Shown: positions 26,459-35,540, numbered from the stretch's first letter. The stretch: DNA of 64,000 nt from Oceanisphaera litoralis (GCF_016907015.1 NZ_JAFBBE010000007.1:95899-159898); one strand, 5' to 3'. Numbers and translations: made by a program. The notes: generated from the sequence alone by a model not told the origin.

Positions 26459-27802
26459 ATGGAAAATACCAAACACGAGTCGACCCCGCACCCCATCCCT
26501 GCTTCCGGGGGCGTGCTGGACAAGTGGTTCAAGTTAAGTGCCCACGGCACCTCGGTTAAAACCGAACTGGCTGCCGGCCTGACCACTTTTATCACCATGG
26601 CTTACATCATCTTTGTCAACCCCAACATCATGGCCGCCTCGGGCATGGATGCCGGCGCCGTCTTCGTGGCGACCTGCATCGGCGCCGCCGTGGCCACCCT
26701 GTTCATGGGTCTGTACGCCAACTGGCCGGTCGGTCTGGCACCGGGTATGGGCCTGAATGCCTTCTTCGCCTTCACCGTGGTCGGCGACATGGGTTACAGC
26801 TGGGAGATAGCGCTGGGCGCCGTGTTCTGGTCCGGCGTGATTTTCACCGCCATGAGTTTCTGGAAGATTCGTGAATGGGTGCTCGAGGCCATTCCCGAGT
26901 CGTTGCGCCATGCCATGACCGCCGGTGTCGGCCTCTTTCTGGGGATGGTCGGCCTCAAGACCGCCGGCATAGTGGTACCCAGCCAGGCCACCATAGTCAC
27001 CCTGGGTAACCTTACCCAGCCCAGCGCCTGGCTGGCTGCCGTCTGCTTCCTGCTCATCGCCATTCTGGCCTATCGCAAGATCTTCGGCGCCGTTTTGATC
27101 GGGGTGCTCGGCGTGACCCTGGCCGGCCTCCTGATGAACATAGTGGAATACAACGGCATCTTCGCCATGCCGCCCAGCCTGGCCCCCACCTTCATGAAAC
27201 TGGATATCATGGGCGCGCTGGAGGTGGGCATGATCACCGTGATCCTGTCGTTTCTGTTCGTGAACATGTTCGATACCGCCGGCACCCTGATGGGCGTGGC
27301 CGAGCGGGCCAAACTGCGTCGGCCGGATGGTTCGATTGAAGGACTGAAAAAATCCCTGAAGGCCGACAGTGCCTCCTCGGTTGTCGGTACCTTCGTCGGC
27401 TGCCCGCCGGTCACCAGTTATGTGGAAAGCGCCGCCGGCGTCGCCGCCGGTGGCCGCACCGGCCTGACCGCCATCACCATTGCCGTGCTCTTTCTGCTAT
27501 CCATGTTCCTGGCCCCGCTGGCCGGCATGATACCGCCCTATGCCACCGCCGGTGCCCTGCTCTACGTGGCCTTTGCCATGATGAGCAGTCTGGCCAGGAT
27601 AAAATGGGACGATTATACCGAGATGGCCCCCGCCGCCATTACCGCCCTGATGATGCCGCTGACCTTTTCCATCGCCAACGGTATTGCCATGGGCTTTGTC
27701 AGCTACGCCGTACTCAAGCTGGCCACCGGCCAGGCGAGCAAGGTCTCGGTCGGCGTCTATGTACTGAGCCTGGTGTTCATCGCCAAGTTCATTTACATGT
27801 AA
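26459..27802 (+). CDS. NCS2-family (AzgA/AdeP-like) nucleobase permease
   Basis: Proton-coupled purine transporter, 447 residues with about 12-14 membrane segments. Signatures of the COG2252 branch (AdeP, GhxP): GLTTFITMAYIIFVNP, GLAPGMGLNAFFAF, and VNMFDTAGTLMGVAERA, followed by GTFVGCPPVTSYVESAAGV. This branch carries adenine, guanine or hypoxanthine, unlike the xanthine/urate UacT branch. Exact substrate is not deducible. It lies 91 bases after hiuH and fits supply of purines to GuaD and Xdh. Confidence 0.88.
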   Translation: MENTKHESTPHPIPASGGVLDKWFKLSAHGTSVKTELAAGLTTFITMAYIIFVNPNIMAASGMDAGAVFVATCIGAAVATLFMGLYANWPVGLAPGMGLNAFFAFTVVGDMGYSWEIALGAVFWSGVIFTAMSFWKIREWVLEAIPESLRHAMTAGVGLFLGMVGLKTAGIVVPSQATIVTLGNLTQPSAWLAAVCFLLIAILAYRKIFGAVLIGVLGVTLAGLLMNIVEYNGIFAMPPSLAPTFMKLDIMGALEVGMITVILSFLFVNMFDTAGTLMGVAERAKLRRPDGSIEGLKKSLKADSASSVVGTFVGCPPVTSYVESAAGVAAGGRTGLTAITIAVLFLLSMFLAPLAGMIPPYATAGALLYVAFAMMSSLARIKWDDYTEMAPAAITALMMPLTFSIANGIAMGFVSYAVLKLATGQASKVSVGVYVLSLVFIAKFIYM

Positions 27803-27821
27803 GCACCGAGCTACCGGCACT

Positions 27822-27847
27822 GAGGGCGGCCATTGCCGCCCTTTTTG
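27822..27847 (+). terminator. Rho-independent terminator after the NCS2 permease gene
   Basis: GGGCGGC-CATT-GCCGCCC followed by TTTTT. Confidence 0.88.
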
Positions 27848-27990
27848 CTGTCCGCTCCCCGGTTCACCGACCGCCGCTCACGTGCCCGGCCTGTACGACC
27901 TTCTCGGTATTACACCACAGGCGAGGGATGACGCCAGCGGTGATATACTGGAAAGACGTCCCCGGCGCCACAACAGAAGGGAGATCCTGC

Positions 27991-29787
27991 ATGGTAAACC
28001 AAGCCCAGGGAAAGCCGGGTATCTGGGCCCGGCTGCTGCCGTTCCTGCAATGGGCACCGCTGGTCAATGCCGCCAGCCTGCGGGCGGACGCTCAGGCCGG
28101 GCTGACCAACGCCGTTATTGTACTGCCTCAGGGGGTCGCCTATGCCCTGATCGCCGGCCTGCCACCGGAATACGGGCTTTATGCCGCCATAGTGCCGGCC
28201 ATTATCGCCGCCCTGTTCGGCTCCTCCTGGCACCTGATCTCCGGCCCCACCGCCGCCATGTCCATCGTGGTGTTCACCTCGGTCAGTCCGTTGGCGGAGC
28301 CGGGGTCGGCCGAATTCATCGCCCTGGCGCTGACCCTGACCCTGATGAAGGGGGTCTTTCAACTGGTGATGGCCGCAGCCCGGCTGGGTGTACTGGTCAA
28401 CTTCGTGTCCCATTCGGTGGTGATCGGCTTTACCGCCGGCGCCGCCGTGGTCATCGCCGCCAGCCAGTTGCAGAACCTGCTGGGGTTGTCGCTGCCGACC
28501 GACGGCTCCTTTACCGACAACGGCTGGCAGGTGCTCAGTCATTTGTCCCTGATCGATCCCTACAGCCTGTCGGTGGGGCTGCTGACTCTGGTGAGCTGCA
28601 TACTGATCAAAAAAATCCTGCCGCGCTGGCCCAATATGCTGATGGCCCTGGCGCTGGCCAGCGGCCTGGCCTTTATTCTCGACCCCGGGCAGCAGCATAT
28701 TGCCATGGTGGGCGCCATTCCCGCCGGTCTGCCGCCCCTGAGCATGCCCGATCTCGGCTTCGGCAGCATGAGCGCCCTGTCCTCGGGCGCCCTGGCCATC
28801 AGCCTGCTCGGGCTGGTCGAAGCCTCCTCCATCTCCCGGGCCATCGCCAGTCGCTCCCACCAGCGACTGGATGACAATCAGGAGTTTATCGGCCAGGGCC
28901 TGTCGAACCTGGTCGGCGCCTTCTTCTCCTGCTACGCCTCTTCCGGCTCCTTTACCCGTACCGGCGTTAACTATACCTCCGGCGCCCGCACCCCCATGGC
29001 GGCGATTTTTGCCTCCTGCTTTTTGCTGCTCATACTGCAGTTGTTTTCCGGCATCACCGCCTGGCTGCCCATCCCCGCCATGGCCGGTCTGCTGCTGGTG
29101 GTGGCCTGGAACCTGATCGACTTTCATCACATCAAACTGATCGTCCGCGCGGCCAAATCCGAAACCACTGTGCTGCTTGTCACCTTTGCCGCCACCTTGC
29201 TGGTGGCGCTGGAATTCGCCATTTACGCGGGGGTGATACTGTCGCTGGTGTTTTACCTGAAACGCACCTCGACCCCTCGCATCGTCTCCATACTGCCGGA
29301 TCCGGATGCCAGGCATCCCTTCTTTATCAGTGCCGAGAATAAACGCCTGCCCTATTGCCCCCAGCTGCGCATCATCCGCATCGAGGGCTCCCTGTTCTTC
29401 GGTGCCGTCAACCATGTACAGGAATACCTGCAGAATATTCGCGAGCCCCGCTTGCTGATCGTCGGCAACGGCATGAATTTCGTGGATATTGTCGGGGCCG
29501 AAATGCTGCTGCAGGAATCGATGCGGCGGCGGGCCGCCGGGGGCGATCTCTATCTGAGTAATCTCAAGGAAGGGGTGCTGCGTGTTCTCAAACGCAATAA
29601 CCTGATCGAACGGCTGGGTGAGGATCATATCTTCATCAACAAGGGCCGGGCCATTCACCGTATCTACGCACAGCTGGACCCCGTTGTCTGCAAAACATGC
29701 ACCGCCAGGATCTTCCAGGAATGTCATGTGGCCCCGCCCGGCGAAAAGCCGCGCGACGACACCATTATCACGCAACAGAAAGCCTGA
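27991..29787 (+). CDS. SulP-family anion transporter with STAS domain
   Basis: 598-residue SLC26/SulP transporter. Start ATG at 27991 is preceded by AGAAGGGAGA; the frame is open further upstream but that part overlaps the permease gene. The membrane domain (about residues 20-420) begins with the family motif LPQGVAYALIAGLPPEYGLYAAIVP. The cytoplasmic STAS domain (about 440-550) includes LRIIRIEGSLFFGAV and the LIVGNGMNFVDIVGAEML phospho-site-like region. The last 50 residues hold CKTCTARIFQECH, a Cys cluster unusual for the family. Substrates range over sulfate, bicarbonate and dicarboxylates. It is followed by a small membrane protein gene and a Usp gene. Confidence 0.85.
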   Translation: MVNQAQGKPGIWARLLPFLQWAPLVNAASLRADAQAGLTNAVIVLPQGVAYALIAGLPPEYGLYAAIVPAIIAALFGSSWHLISGPTAAMSIVVFTSVSPLAEPGSAEFIALALTLTLMKGVFQLVMAAARLGVLVNFVSHSVVIGFTAGAAVVIAASQLQNLLGLSLPTDGSFTDNGWQVLSHLSLIDPYSLSVGLLTLVSCILIKKILPRWPNMLMALALASGLAFILDPGQQHIAMVGAIPAGLPPLSMPDLGFGSMSALSSGALAISLLGLVEASSISRAIASRSHQRLDDNQEFIGQGLSNLVGAFFSCYASSGSFTRTGVNYTSGARTPMAAIFASCFLLLILQLFSGITAWLPIPAMAGLLLVVAWNLIDFHHIKLIVRAAKSETTVLLVTFAATLLVALEFAIYAGVILSLVFYLKRTSTPRIVSILPDPDARHPFFISAENKRLPYCPQLRIIRIEGSLFFGAVNHVQEYLQNIREPRLLIVGNGMNFVDIVGAEMLLQESMRRRAAGGDLYLSNLKEGVLRVLKRNNLIERLGEDHIFINKGRAIHRIYAQLDPVVCKTCTARIFQECHVAPPGEKPRDDTIITQQKA

Positions 29788-29807
29788 ACGTCACCGAGGG
29801 CAGAACC

Positions 29808-30011
29808 ATGACCTGTCTTGTTCACGCGCATCCTGGCCGACTGGTGTCGGTACGCGAGCGGCTCAATATCGACTCCGGCGTGTCCGGGACGTCCATAGAG
29901 GACATTTCGCTCCGCGCCCTGCCCTTAGCGATCACCTCGGTGATCGCCCTGTTCATCATCGCCTATATAGCGCAGATCACCCTGTTTCTGCCTCGACTGC
30001 TGGGATATTAG
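29808..30011 (+). CDS. Small single-span membrane protein, 67 residues
   Basis: Unrecognised. ATG with GAGGG 7 bases upstream, 20 bases after the SulP stop. The N-terminal 40 residues are soluble (RLVSVRERLNIDSG) and the C-terminal part has one clear hydrophobic span, LPLAITSVIALFIIAYIAQI, followed by TLFLPRLLGY. Gene order SulP - small membrane protein - Usp, and the terminator right after its stop, suggest it is expressed with the transporter, possibly as an accessory subunit. That role is inference only. Confidence 0.55.
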   Translation: MTCLVHAHPGRLVSVRERLNIDSGVSGTSIEDISLRALPLAITSVIALFIIAYIAQITLFLPRLLGY

Positions 30012-30030
30012 CGACGGGTTCACTATGATA

Positions 30031-30062
30031 GACGGGGCCGACCTTTCTCGGCCCCGTCCTTA
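30031..30062 (+). terminator. Terminator after the SulP/small-protein unit
   Basis: 11-bp perfect stem GACGGGGCCGA/TCGGCCCCGTC (30031-30058) with a short CTTAT tail. The T-tract is poor. Confidence 0.7.
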
Positions 30063-30085
30063 TATTCACGATGAGGAATATGCGT

Positions 30086-30610
30086 ATGTTGCCGGAAATA
30101 AACAAGATCCTCTATTGCACCGACCTGTCCAAGAATGCCTCTTACGCCTTCAAGTACGCCGTTTATCTGGCCAGACAGACCGGGGCCGAGATTCATATTC
30201 TGAAGGTGGTCGAAGCGCTGTCCAGCGATGAACGACTGACGCTGCAGTCCTACATTCTCAATCAGAGCAGCCGTGAAGAGTTTCTGCATCAGCGCATCAA
30301 TCACGCCCGGAACCAGCTGCAACAGCGCCTGGACCATTTCTGGGAGCTGATAGCGCCGGAAGAACAGGCCATGCGCAGCAAAATCATCGGCTGCGAGGTG
30401 GTGGAAGGCTACCCCACCCAGACCATCCTCACGCGCGCGAGGGAACTGGACTGCGATCTGATCGTCATGGGCGCCCACGAGAAGGGCTGGTTTCATACCC
30501 TGCTCGGCAGCGTGGCCAAGAACGTGCTGCGTGAGACCCGTATTCCCACCCTGATAGTGCCCCGCCCCGAAAAAGTCGCAGCGACCGCACAGGCGACCCA
30601 AAAGCACTGA
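30086..30610 (+). CDS. Universal stress protein (UspA family)
   Basis: 174-residue single-domain Usp. Of three clustered in-frame ATGs (30071, 30080, 30086), the last has GAGGAA 7 bases before it and is chosen. It begins MLPEINKILYCTDLSKNASYAFKYA. The ATP-binding signature G-x2-G-x9-G-S is present as MGAHEKGWFHTLLGSVAKNVL near the C-terminus, so it is probably of the nucleotide-binding type. Usp genes are often placed beside SulP and other transporters and are thought to modulate them. That is inferred here from neighbourhood. Confidence 0.88.
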   Translation: MLPEINKILYCTDLSKNASYAFKYAVYLARQTGAEIHILKVVEALSSDERLTLQSYILNQSSREEFLHQRINHARNQLQQRLDHFWELIAPEEQAMRSKIIGCEVVEGYPTQTILTRARELDCDLIVMGAHEKGWFHTLLGSVAKNVLRETRIPTLIVPRPEKVAATAQATQKH

Positions 30611-30644
30611 TCCTCCGCCTTTGTCGCCGGTCATCATGCCCAAC

Positions 30645-30672
30645 AAGACGAGACCGGCGTCTCGTCTTTTTT
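30645..30672 (+). terminator. Rho-independent terminator of the Usp gene
   Basis: AAGACGAGA-CCGGCG-TCTCGTCTT with a T6 run. Confidence 0.92.
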
Positions 30673-30714
30673 CATTGCAGTGATGCGGTTCTCGGTGATG
30701 CGATTACGGCGGCG

Positions 30715-32151
30715 CTAGCGCCTGGTACGGGGCATCAACAGATAATAGAAGAGCCCCCCCAGCCCGGCACCGATCAACCAGCCGTAACCGTTGAGGTTAC
30801 TCAGCGCCGGCACCAGTACCGTCGAGATGGAAAAAACCGCCGCCAGGGCAAAAGCCAGCAGTGCCTTGCCGTTCCAGCCTTTGTTGTAGTAATAGGCGCC
30901 CCTGGGATCCGCCGAGAACAACTGCTCCATATCCAGTTCCTGTCGCTTAATCAGATAGTAATCGACCACTATGATGCCGTAAAACGGCGCCACCACAGAG
31001 CCCAGCGCATTGACGAAGCCGGGAATACCGATCTGGCTGATCACCGATACCCAGAAGATACCGACAAAAAAGGCCACTATGGCGGTAAGCAGCCCCCCGA
31101 TACGGAAGCTGATCACCCGGGGGAACAGGTTGGCCAGATCGTAGGCGGGCGGAATGAAGTTCGCCACCAGATTGATGCCGACGGTGGCGGCAAAGAAGGT
31201 CAGCGCCGCAATAATGGTCAGCGGCAGGGAGTCGACCCGTTCGACGATATCGGCCGGATTGGTCAGCGCATCACCGAACAACACCAGGGTACCGGCGGTA
31301 ATGATCAGCGCAATAAAGGAAAAGAAGGCCACATTCAGGGGCAGACCCACCAGGTTGCCGATTTTCATTTCCCGTTCACTGCGTACGAAGCGGGTGAAGT
31401 CACCGAAGTTGATCACCACGGCGGCAAAATAGGCGACCATGGTACCGACGATGGCGGTAAAGGCGGCGATATCGCCCCCTTCGTAGCTGGCGCCACCGCT
31501 GAAGATGGTGCCAACCGCCGGGATCAGTTCGTCACCGGCCTCGAACCAGACGATGGCCATCAACACCAGCATCACCCCATAAACCAGCGGCCCTGCCCAG
31601 TTGAGGAAAATCTTGATCTTGTCGATACCCTGCCAGAACAGGGCAATCTGGAACACCCAGACCATCACGAAAGCCAGCCAGGCGGTGCCGGACATGCCGA
31701 GATAGGTGTCGCCGCTGCCCGGTCCCCACAGGGAAGTCAACATCAGGGTGACGGCGGTCGAGGCAAAGTAGGTCTGTACCCCGTACCAGAAGATACCGAT
31801 GATGGCCCGCAACATGGCCGGAAAGTTGGCGCCGCGCACCCCCATGCTGGATCGGATAATCACCGGGAAGGGAATGCCGTATTGCACGCTGGGCTTGCCG
31901 GTCAGGTTGACCAGCACCATGACGATGCAGCCGGCCAGGATAATGGCCGCCATCACCGCCCAGCCATTCAGGCCGTAGGACAGAAACAGGGAAGCGGCCA
32001 GGGTATAGCCGAACAGGCTCTGAATATCGTTTGACCAGACATTGAAGATTTCGAACCAGCCCCAGGTTCTGTCCTTATGCTTGATCGGACACAAATCCTC
32101 ATTGTATAGCGAGGGATCTCTGTGTTTTATTTCGAGCTTGGAATCATCCAT
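30715..32151 (-). CDS. NCS1-family nucleobase/allantoin permease
   Basis: 478-residue member of the nucleobase-cation-symport-1 family (Mhp1, PucI, AllW relatives) with about 12 membrane spans. Seen: the N-terminal NEDLCPIKHKDRTWGWFEIFNVWSND segment, in which the WxxF/NxW residues are part of the substrate site of family members, and the IPFPVIIRSSMGVRGANFPA loop. Charged cytoplasmic ends flank the hydrophobic core. Sequence resembles allantoin, uracil or hydantoin carriers. Position between the purine catabolic genes favours allantoin or purine uptake. Next to the GntR regulator gene on the same strand. Confidence 0.85.
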   Translation of the reverse strand: MDDSKLEIKHRDPSLYNEDLCPIKHKDRTWGWFEIFNVWSNDIQSLFGYTLAASLFLSYGLNGWAVMAAIILAGCIVMVLVNLTGKPSVQYGIPFPVIIRSSMGVRGANFPAMLRAIIGIFWYGVQTYFASTAVTLMLTSLWGPGSGDTYLGMSGTAWLAFVMVWVFQIALFWQGIDKIKIFLNWAGPLVYGVMLVLMAIVWFEAGDELIPAVGTIFSGGASYEGGDIAAFTAIVGTMVAYFAAVVINFGDFTRFVRSEREMKIGNLVGLPLNVAFFSFIALIITAGTLVLFGDALTNPADIVERVDSLPLTIIAALTFFAATVGINLVANFIPPAYDLANLFPRVISFRIGGLLTAIVAFFVGIFWVSVISQIGIPGFVNALGSVVAPFYGIIVVDYYLIKRQELDMEQLFSADPRGAYYYNKGWNGKALLAFALAAVFSISTVLVPALSNLNGYGWLIGAGLGGLFYYLLMPRTRR

Positions 32152-32243
32152 AACGCAGACTCCCTGAAAAAATATGTGGCCAATGGGCCATCACTCAGTA
32201 TAAGCACGGCATGGGAGTTATCGCGTAGTTAACGAAAAGTTGG

Positions 32244-32282
32244 CGGAGAAGGTTAACGGAGAAAATTAGCGGAGAAAGTTAA
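32244..32282. repeat. Three 13-bp tandem repeats upstream of the NCS1 permease gene
   Basis: CGGAGAAGGTTAA, CGGAGAAAATTAG and CGGAGAAAGTTAA are head-to-tail (32244-32256, 32257-32269, 32270-32282), preceded by a degenerate fourth unit. They lie about 95-130 bases before the permease start on its promoter side, so they may be regulator-binding sites. Confidence 0.6.
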
Positions 32283-32426
32283 CGAGCTGACGGGACAATA
32301 ACAGCATGGCGAAGCCGCTGCACTGCAGCGCAGCGCAGCAGGTTCAGCGGAACATCATCGGGAGGAAAGCTCAAAAGCAGTGGGGCCTGTTACGGCCCCG
32401 CACTCAGGGAGATGAATGACGATGAC

Positions 32427-33167
32427 TCAACGACTGCGGCCGGGCTTTTTTTTCACCACGCCGGAAAATACCACATGCAGATCGGTAGAGGCGGACTCGC
32501 TGTCCAGGTTCAGCTTGCCTTCGATATGGTCCAGGTGTTGGACCATCATGGCAACGGCCTTGTCCGGGTCACCGGATTCGATGGCCTTCAGCAGCGCTTC
32601 GTGCTCGTTAAAAGAGCAGTGCGCCTGGTGACCCACCTCGTACTGGGCAATAATCAGCGAGGTTTGCGACACCACACTGCGCTGAAAGTTGAGCAGCGGC
32701 GTGTTGTTGGCCATATGGGCCAACTCCAGATGAAACTCGCCCGACAGGCGAATGCCCTTGCCCCGGTCACCGCCGGCAAAGGCGTCCTGCTCTTCCTGCA
32801 CCATGGTGCGGATGCGCTGCAGACTCTCGCGCGTGGCATGCTTCACCGCCAGCTCGATCACCGCCAGCTCCACCACCCGGCGGGCGGCAAAAATCTGGCG
32901 GGCTTCCTCCACGCTGGGTGCCGCCACCACGGCGCCACGGTTGGGTCTTATGCTGACCACCTGCTCGTGCGACAGGCGCAGCAGGGCGCGGCGAATAATG
33001 GTCCGGCTGACGCCGAAGATTTCGCCCAGGGCTTCTTCGCTGAGCTTGGTGCCCGGCGCCAGCCGCTGTTCGAGAATGGCATCGAAGATATGTTCGTAAA
33101 CAATATCATCCTGAGTATTTGAGCTCGACTTGACAGGTCTTGGCTCCAGTTGACTGAGTGAACTCAT
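32427..33167 (-). CDS. GntR-family (FadR/FCD subfamily) transcriptional regulator
   Basis: 246 residues. N-terminal winged helix (about 20-90): IVYEHIFDAILEQRLAPGTKLSEEALGEIFGVSRTIIRRAL, with the typical GntR recognition region. C-terminal all-helical FCD effector domain (about 95-225) retains the metal-binding pattern with His in FHLELA and later His residues (FNEHEAL, MVQHLDHIE). It lies between the NCS1 permease gene and guaD, so it is the likely local purine-catabolism regulator. A palindrome TTGTAT-N5-ATACAA in its own promoter region suggests autoregulation. The effector is unknown. Confidence 0.88.
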   Translation of the reverse strand: MSSLSQLEPRPVKSSSNTQDDIVYEHIFDAILEQRLAPGTKLSEEALGEIFGVSRTIIRRALLRLSHEQVVSIRPNRGAVVAAPSVEEARQIFAARRVVELAVIELAVKHATRESLQRIRTMVQEEQDAFAGGDRGKGIRLSGEFHLELAHMANNTPLLNFQRSVVSQTSLIIAQYEVGHQAHCSFNEHEALLKAIESGDPDKAVAMMVQHLDHIEGKLNLDSESASTDLHVVFSGVVKKKPGRSR

Positions 33168-33238
33168 ACGTTGGATTTCCAGTTAAGGCTGCATTGTCGG
33201 GGTTACTAGACCGCAAAGTTTGCCTGTTAGTTAATTTT

Positions 33239-33255
33239 TTGTATCTCGTATACAA
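33239..33255 (-). promoter_or_regulatory. GntR/FCD-type operator upstream of the regulator gene
   Basis: TTGTAT-CTCGT-ATACAA, a perfect 6-bp dyad 72 bases before the GntR start. The TTGTA/TACAA form is typical of FCD-subfamily operators. Confidence 0.6.
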
Positions 33256-33312
33256 TCTTACTGCCTTTTGCACGATACGACAGCCGCAATAGTCAAGACT
33301 GTGACTGAACAC

Positions 33313-33339
33313 AAAAAACACCCAATATGGGCGCTTTTT
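33313..33339 (-). terminator. Rho-independent terminator of guaD
   Basis: Minus-strand GCGCCC-ATATT-GGGTGT (with G-T pairs) followed by T-rich TTTTTGTG, 15 bases after the guaD stop. Confidence 0.7.
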
Positions 33340-33353
33340 ACTTCGTATCGTTA

Positions 33354-34676
33354 TCAGGCCTTGACCGGATCTTCACCCCGACGGTAACGGCAATCGCCGT
33401 AAATGTAGGTTTCGGCGATCACCCTATCATCGCCGAGCATCATCAGCACGAACAGTTGTTCGAACAGATTGTGAGCGTTTTTCATCCGCGTCTGTATCAG
33501 CGGCGTGGCATGAAGATCCAGCACCAGGAAATCCGCCTCCTTGCCGACCGCCAGGTTACCTATTCTGTCGTCCAGGCCGAGCGCCCGGGCGCCGCCCAGG
33601 GTGGCCAGGTACAGTGCCTTCAGCGGATGCAGCCTGTGTTGCTGTAACTGCTGGATCTTGTAGGCCTCGGCGAGGGTCTGCAGCATGGAAAAGCTGGTGC
33701 CGCCGCCCACATCGGTGCCCAGTCCAACCCGGACCTGATGGGCTTCCATCTTCGGCAGACTGAACAGTCCCGAGCCCAGGAACAGATTGGAGGTAGGACA
33801 GAAGGAAATCACCGAGTCGGTTTCCCCCAGCCGCTCGCATTCCTCCTGCTCCAGATGCACCGCATGGGCAAAGACCGAACGTGCTCCCAGCAGGCCGAAG
33901 TGGTCATACACATCCAGATAACCCTTGCGCTCGGGGAACAGTTCCCTGACCCACTCGATTTCCTGCCTGTTTTCCGACAGGTGGGTCTGCAGATAGACAT
34001 CCGGATATTCTTGCAGCAGCCGACCGGCCAGGGCCAGCTGTTCGGCGGTACTGGTGGGCGCGAAGCGCGGCGTCACCGCATAGATCTGGCGGCCCCTGTT
34101 GTGCCAGCGCTCGATCAGCGCCTTGCTGTCCGCATAGCTCGACTCGGGGGTGTCGAGCAGATAGTCGGGCGCATGGCGGTCCATCATCACCTTGCCGGCG
34201 ATCATGCGCATGTTGCGTTTGTCCGACTCGCTGAAAAACGCCTCCACCGAGGCCTTGTGCACGGTGCCGAACACCATGGCGGTGGTGGTGCCGTTGCGCA
34301 GCAGTTCATCCAGAAAGAAGCTCGCCACCCGGCTGGCATGAGCCGGATCGGCAAACTTGCGCTCTTCCGGAAAGGTGTAGTTGTTCAGCCAGTCGAGCAA
34401 CTGCTCGCCATAGGAGGCGATCATCTCGGTCTGGGGAAAATGAATATGGGTATCGACAAAGCCGGCGCTAATCAGCTTGTGTTCAAAGCGGATCACCTCG
34501 AGGTTCGCCGGCTGACGCGCCAGCACCTGTTCGGCCGGGCCGATATCGCTGATATGGCCGTCGGCCACCACCAGCACACCGTCTTCGTGATAGGCGTAGC
34601 TGTCATCCAGCCCGACCAGGGCAGGATCGGCCAGGCTGTGCAGAATGGCGGCGCGATACGCGGTCGCTTGCGTCAT
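33354..34676 (-). CDS. guaD: Guanine deaminase
   Basis: Zinc amidohydrolase converting guanine to xanthine plus ammonia. 440 residues, normal length. Metal and catalytic motifs: GFVDTHIHFPQ (HxH), TRFAPTS, the QTHLSEN segment with His, HAVHLEQEE and GLGTDVGGG (Asp). Start ATG at 34676 has GGAGC upstream. It follows xdhC by 15 bases and feeds the Xdh reaction encoded by the same strand. Ends in its own terminator before the GntR gene. Confidence 0.95.
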   Translation of the reverse strand: MTQATAYRAAILHSLADPALVGLDDSYAYHEDGVLVVADGHISDIGPAEQVLARQPANLEVIRFEHKLISAGFVDTHIHFPQTEMIASYGEQLLDWLNNYTFPEERKFADPAHASRVASFFLDELLRNGTTTAMVFGTVHKASVEAFFSESDKRNMRMIAGKVMMDRHAPDYLLDTPESSYADSKALIERWHNRGRQIYAVTPRFAPTSTAEQLALAGRLLQEYPDVYLQTHLSENRQEIEWVRELFPERKGYLDVYDHFGLLGARSVFAHAVHLEQEECERLGETDSVISFCPTSNLFLGSGLFSLPKMEAHQVRVGLGTDVGGGTSFSMLQTLAEAYKIQQLQQHRLHPLKALYLATLGGARALGLDDRIGNLAVGKEADFLVLDLHATPLIQTRMKNAHNLFEQLFVLMMLGDDRVIAETYIYGDCRYRRGEDPVKA

Positions 34677-34691
34677 GTAAAGGCTGCTCCT

Positions 34692-35540
34692 TTAAACTTG
34701 ATATGATGGAGACGACGCCGACACGGTGCCGCCTGCCTGGGTATCCTCAGCGGTACCGGGCGCCGTGACCGGCTGCTGATAGGCGGCAATCAGCTCGCCG
34801 GCCACCGACACCGCAATTTCCGCCGGGTGCTTGCCGGCGACCTCGGGCAGGCCGATGGGGCAGACCATCCGCGCCAGCGCCGCCTCATCGAAGCCCCGCT
34901 CTTTCAGCTTGTAATCGAACCGCTTGCGCTTGGTACGCGAGCCGATGACGCCGAAATAACGGGCATCCCCCCGCTTGAGAATGCGCGCACACAACTCGAG
35001 ATCAAGCTGATGGTTGTGAGTCATCACCAGATAGAAGCTGCCGGCGGGCTGAGTGTCGATCTCGGCCACCGGATCCTCGCTCACTACCTTGGTGACAGCG
35101 GCGGGCAACACGGTGGGAAATTCCGCCTCCCGTTCGTCTATCCAGGTAATGCGAAACGGCAGCGTCGCCAGTATGTGCACCAATGCCCTGGCCACATGAC
35201 CGGCGCCGAACAGCGCCAGATGATGGCGGGGCCGCACCACCGGCTCCAGCATGAGGGTAGCCATGCCGCCACAGCACTGGCCCAGACTGGCGCCGAGGCT
35301 GAAGCGTTCAATCTTCATCCGTGATTCGCCCTGCAGCAGCATGTCTCGCGCCAGCTGCAGCGCCTTGTATTCCAGATGGCCGCCGCCAATGGTGGCGTAG
35401 CAGCCCTGCTCGGTCACCAGCATCTTGGTGCCGCTGTCACGAGGCGTAGAGCCCTTGTGCTCGACCACCGTGACCATGACGCAGGGCTCCCCCTGGCGCT
35501 CCAGCTCGGCCAGCACCTGAATCCAGTTGTCCTTGAACAT
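34692..35540 (-). CDS. xdhC: Xanthine dehydrogenase accessory protein XdhC
   Basis: Molybdenum-cofactor chaperone that binds and sulfurates Moco for insertion into XdhB. 282 residues. N-terminal XdhC/CoxI domain with GSTPRDSGTKMLV and TIGGGHLEYKAL, and the conserved Cys segment GASLGQCCGGMATLMLEP (Cys pair required in studied homologues). C-terminal Rossmann-like domain starts LALFGAGHVARALV. It would normally follow xdhB directly, but here 413 bases with a hairpin array separate them. AGAGGTGA precedes the ATG. Confidence 0.93.
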   Translation of the reverse strand: MFKDNWIQVLAELERQGEPCVMVTVVEHKGSTPRDSGTKMLVTEQGCYATIGGGHLEYKALQLARDMLLQGESRMKIERFSLGASLGQCCGGMATLMLEPVVRPRHHLALFGAGHVARALVHILATLPFRITWIDEREAEFPTVLPAAVTKVVSEDPVAEIDTQPAGSFYLVMTHNHQLDLELCARILKRGDARYFGVIGSRTKRKRFDYKLKERGFDEAALARMVCPIGLPEVAGKHPAEIAVSVAGELIAAYQQPVTAPGTAEDTQAGGTVSASSPSYQV

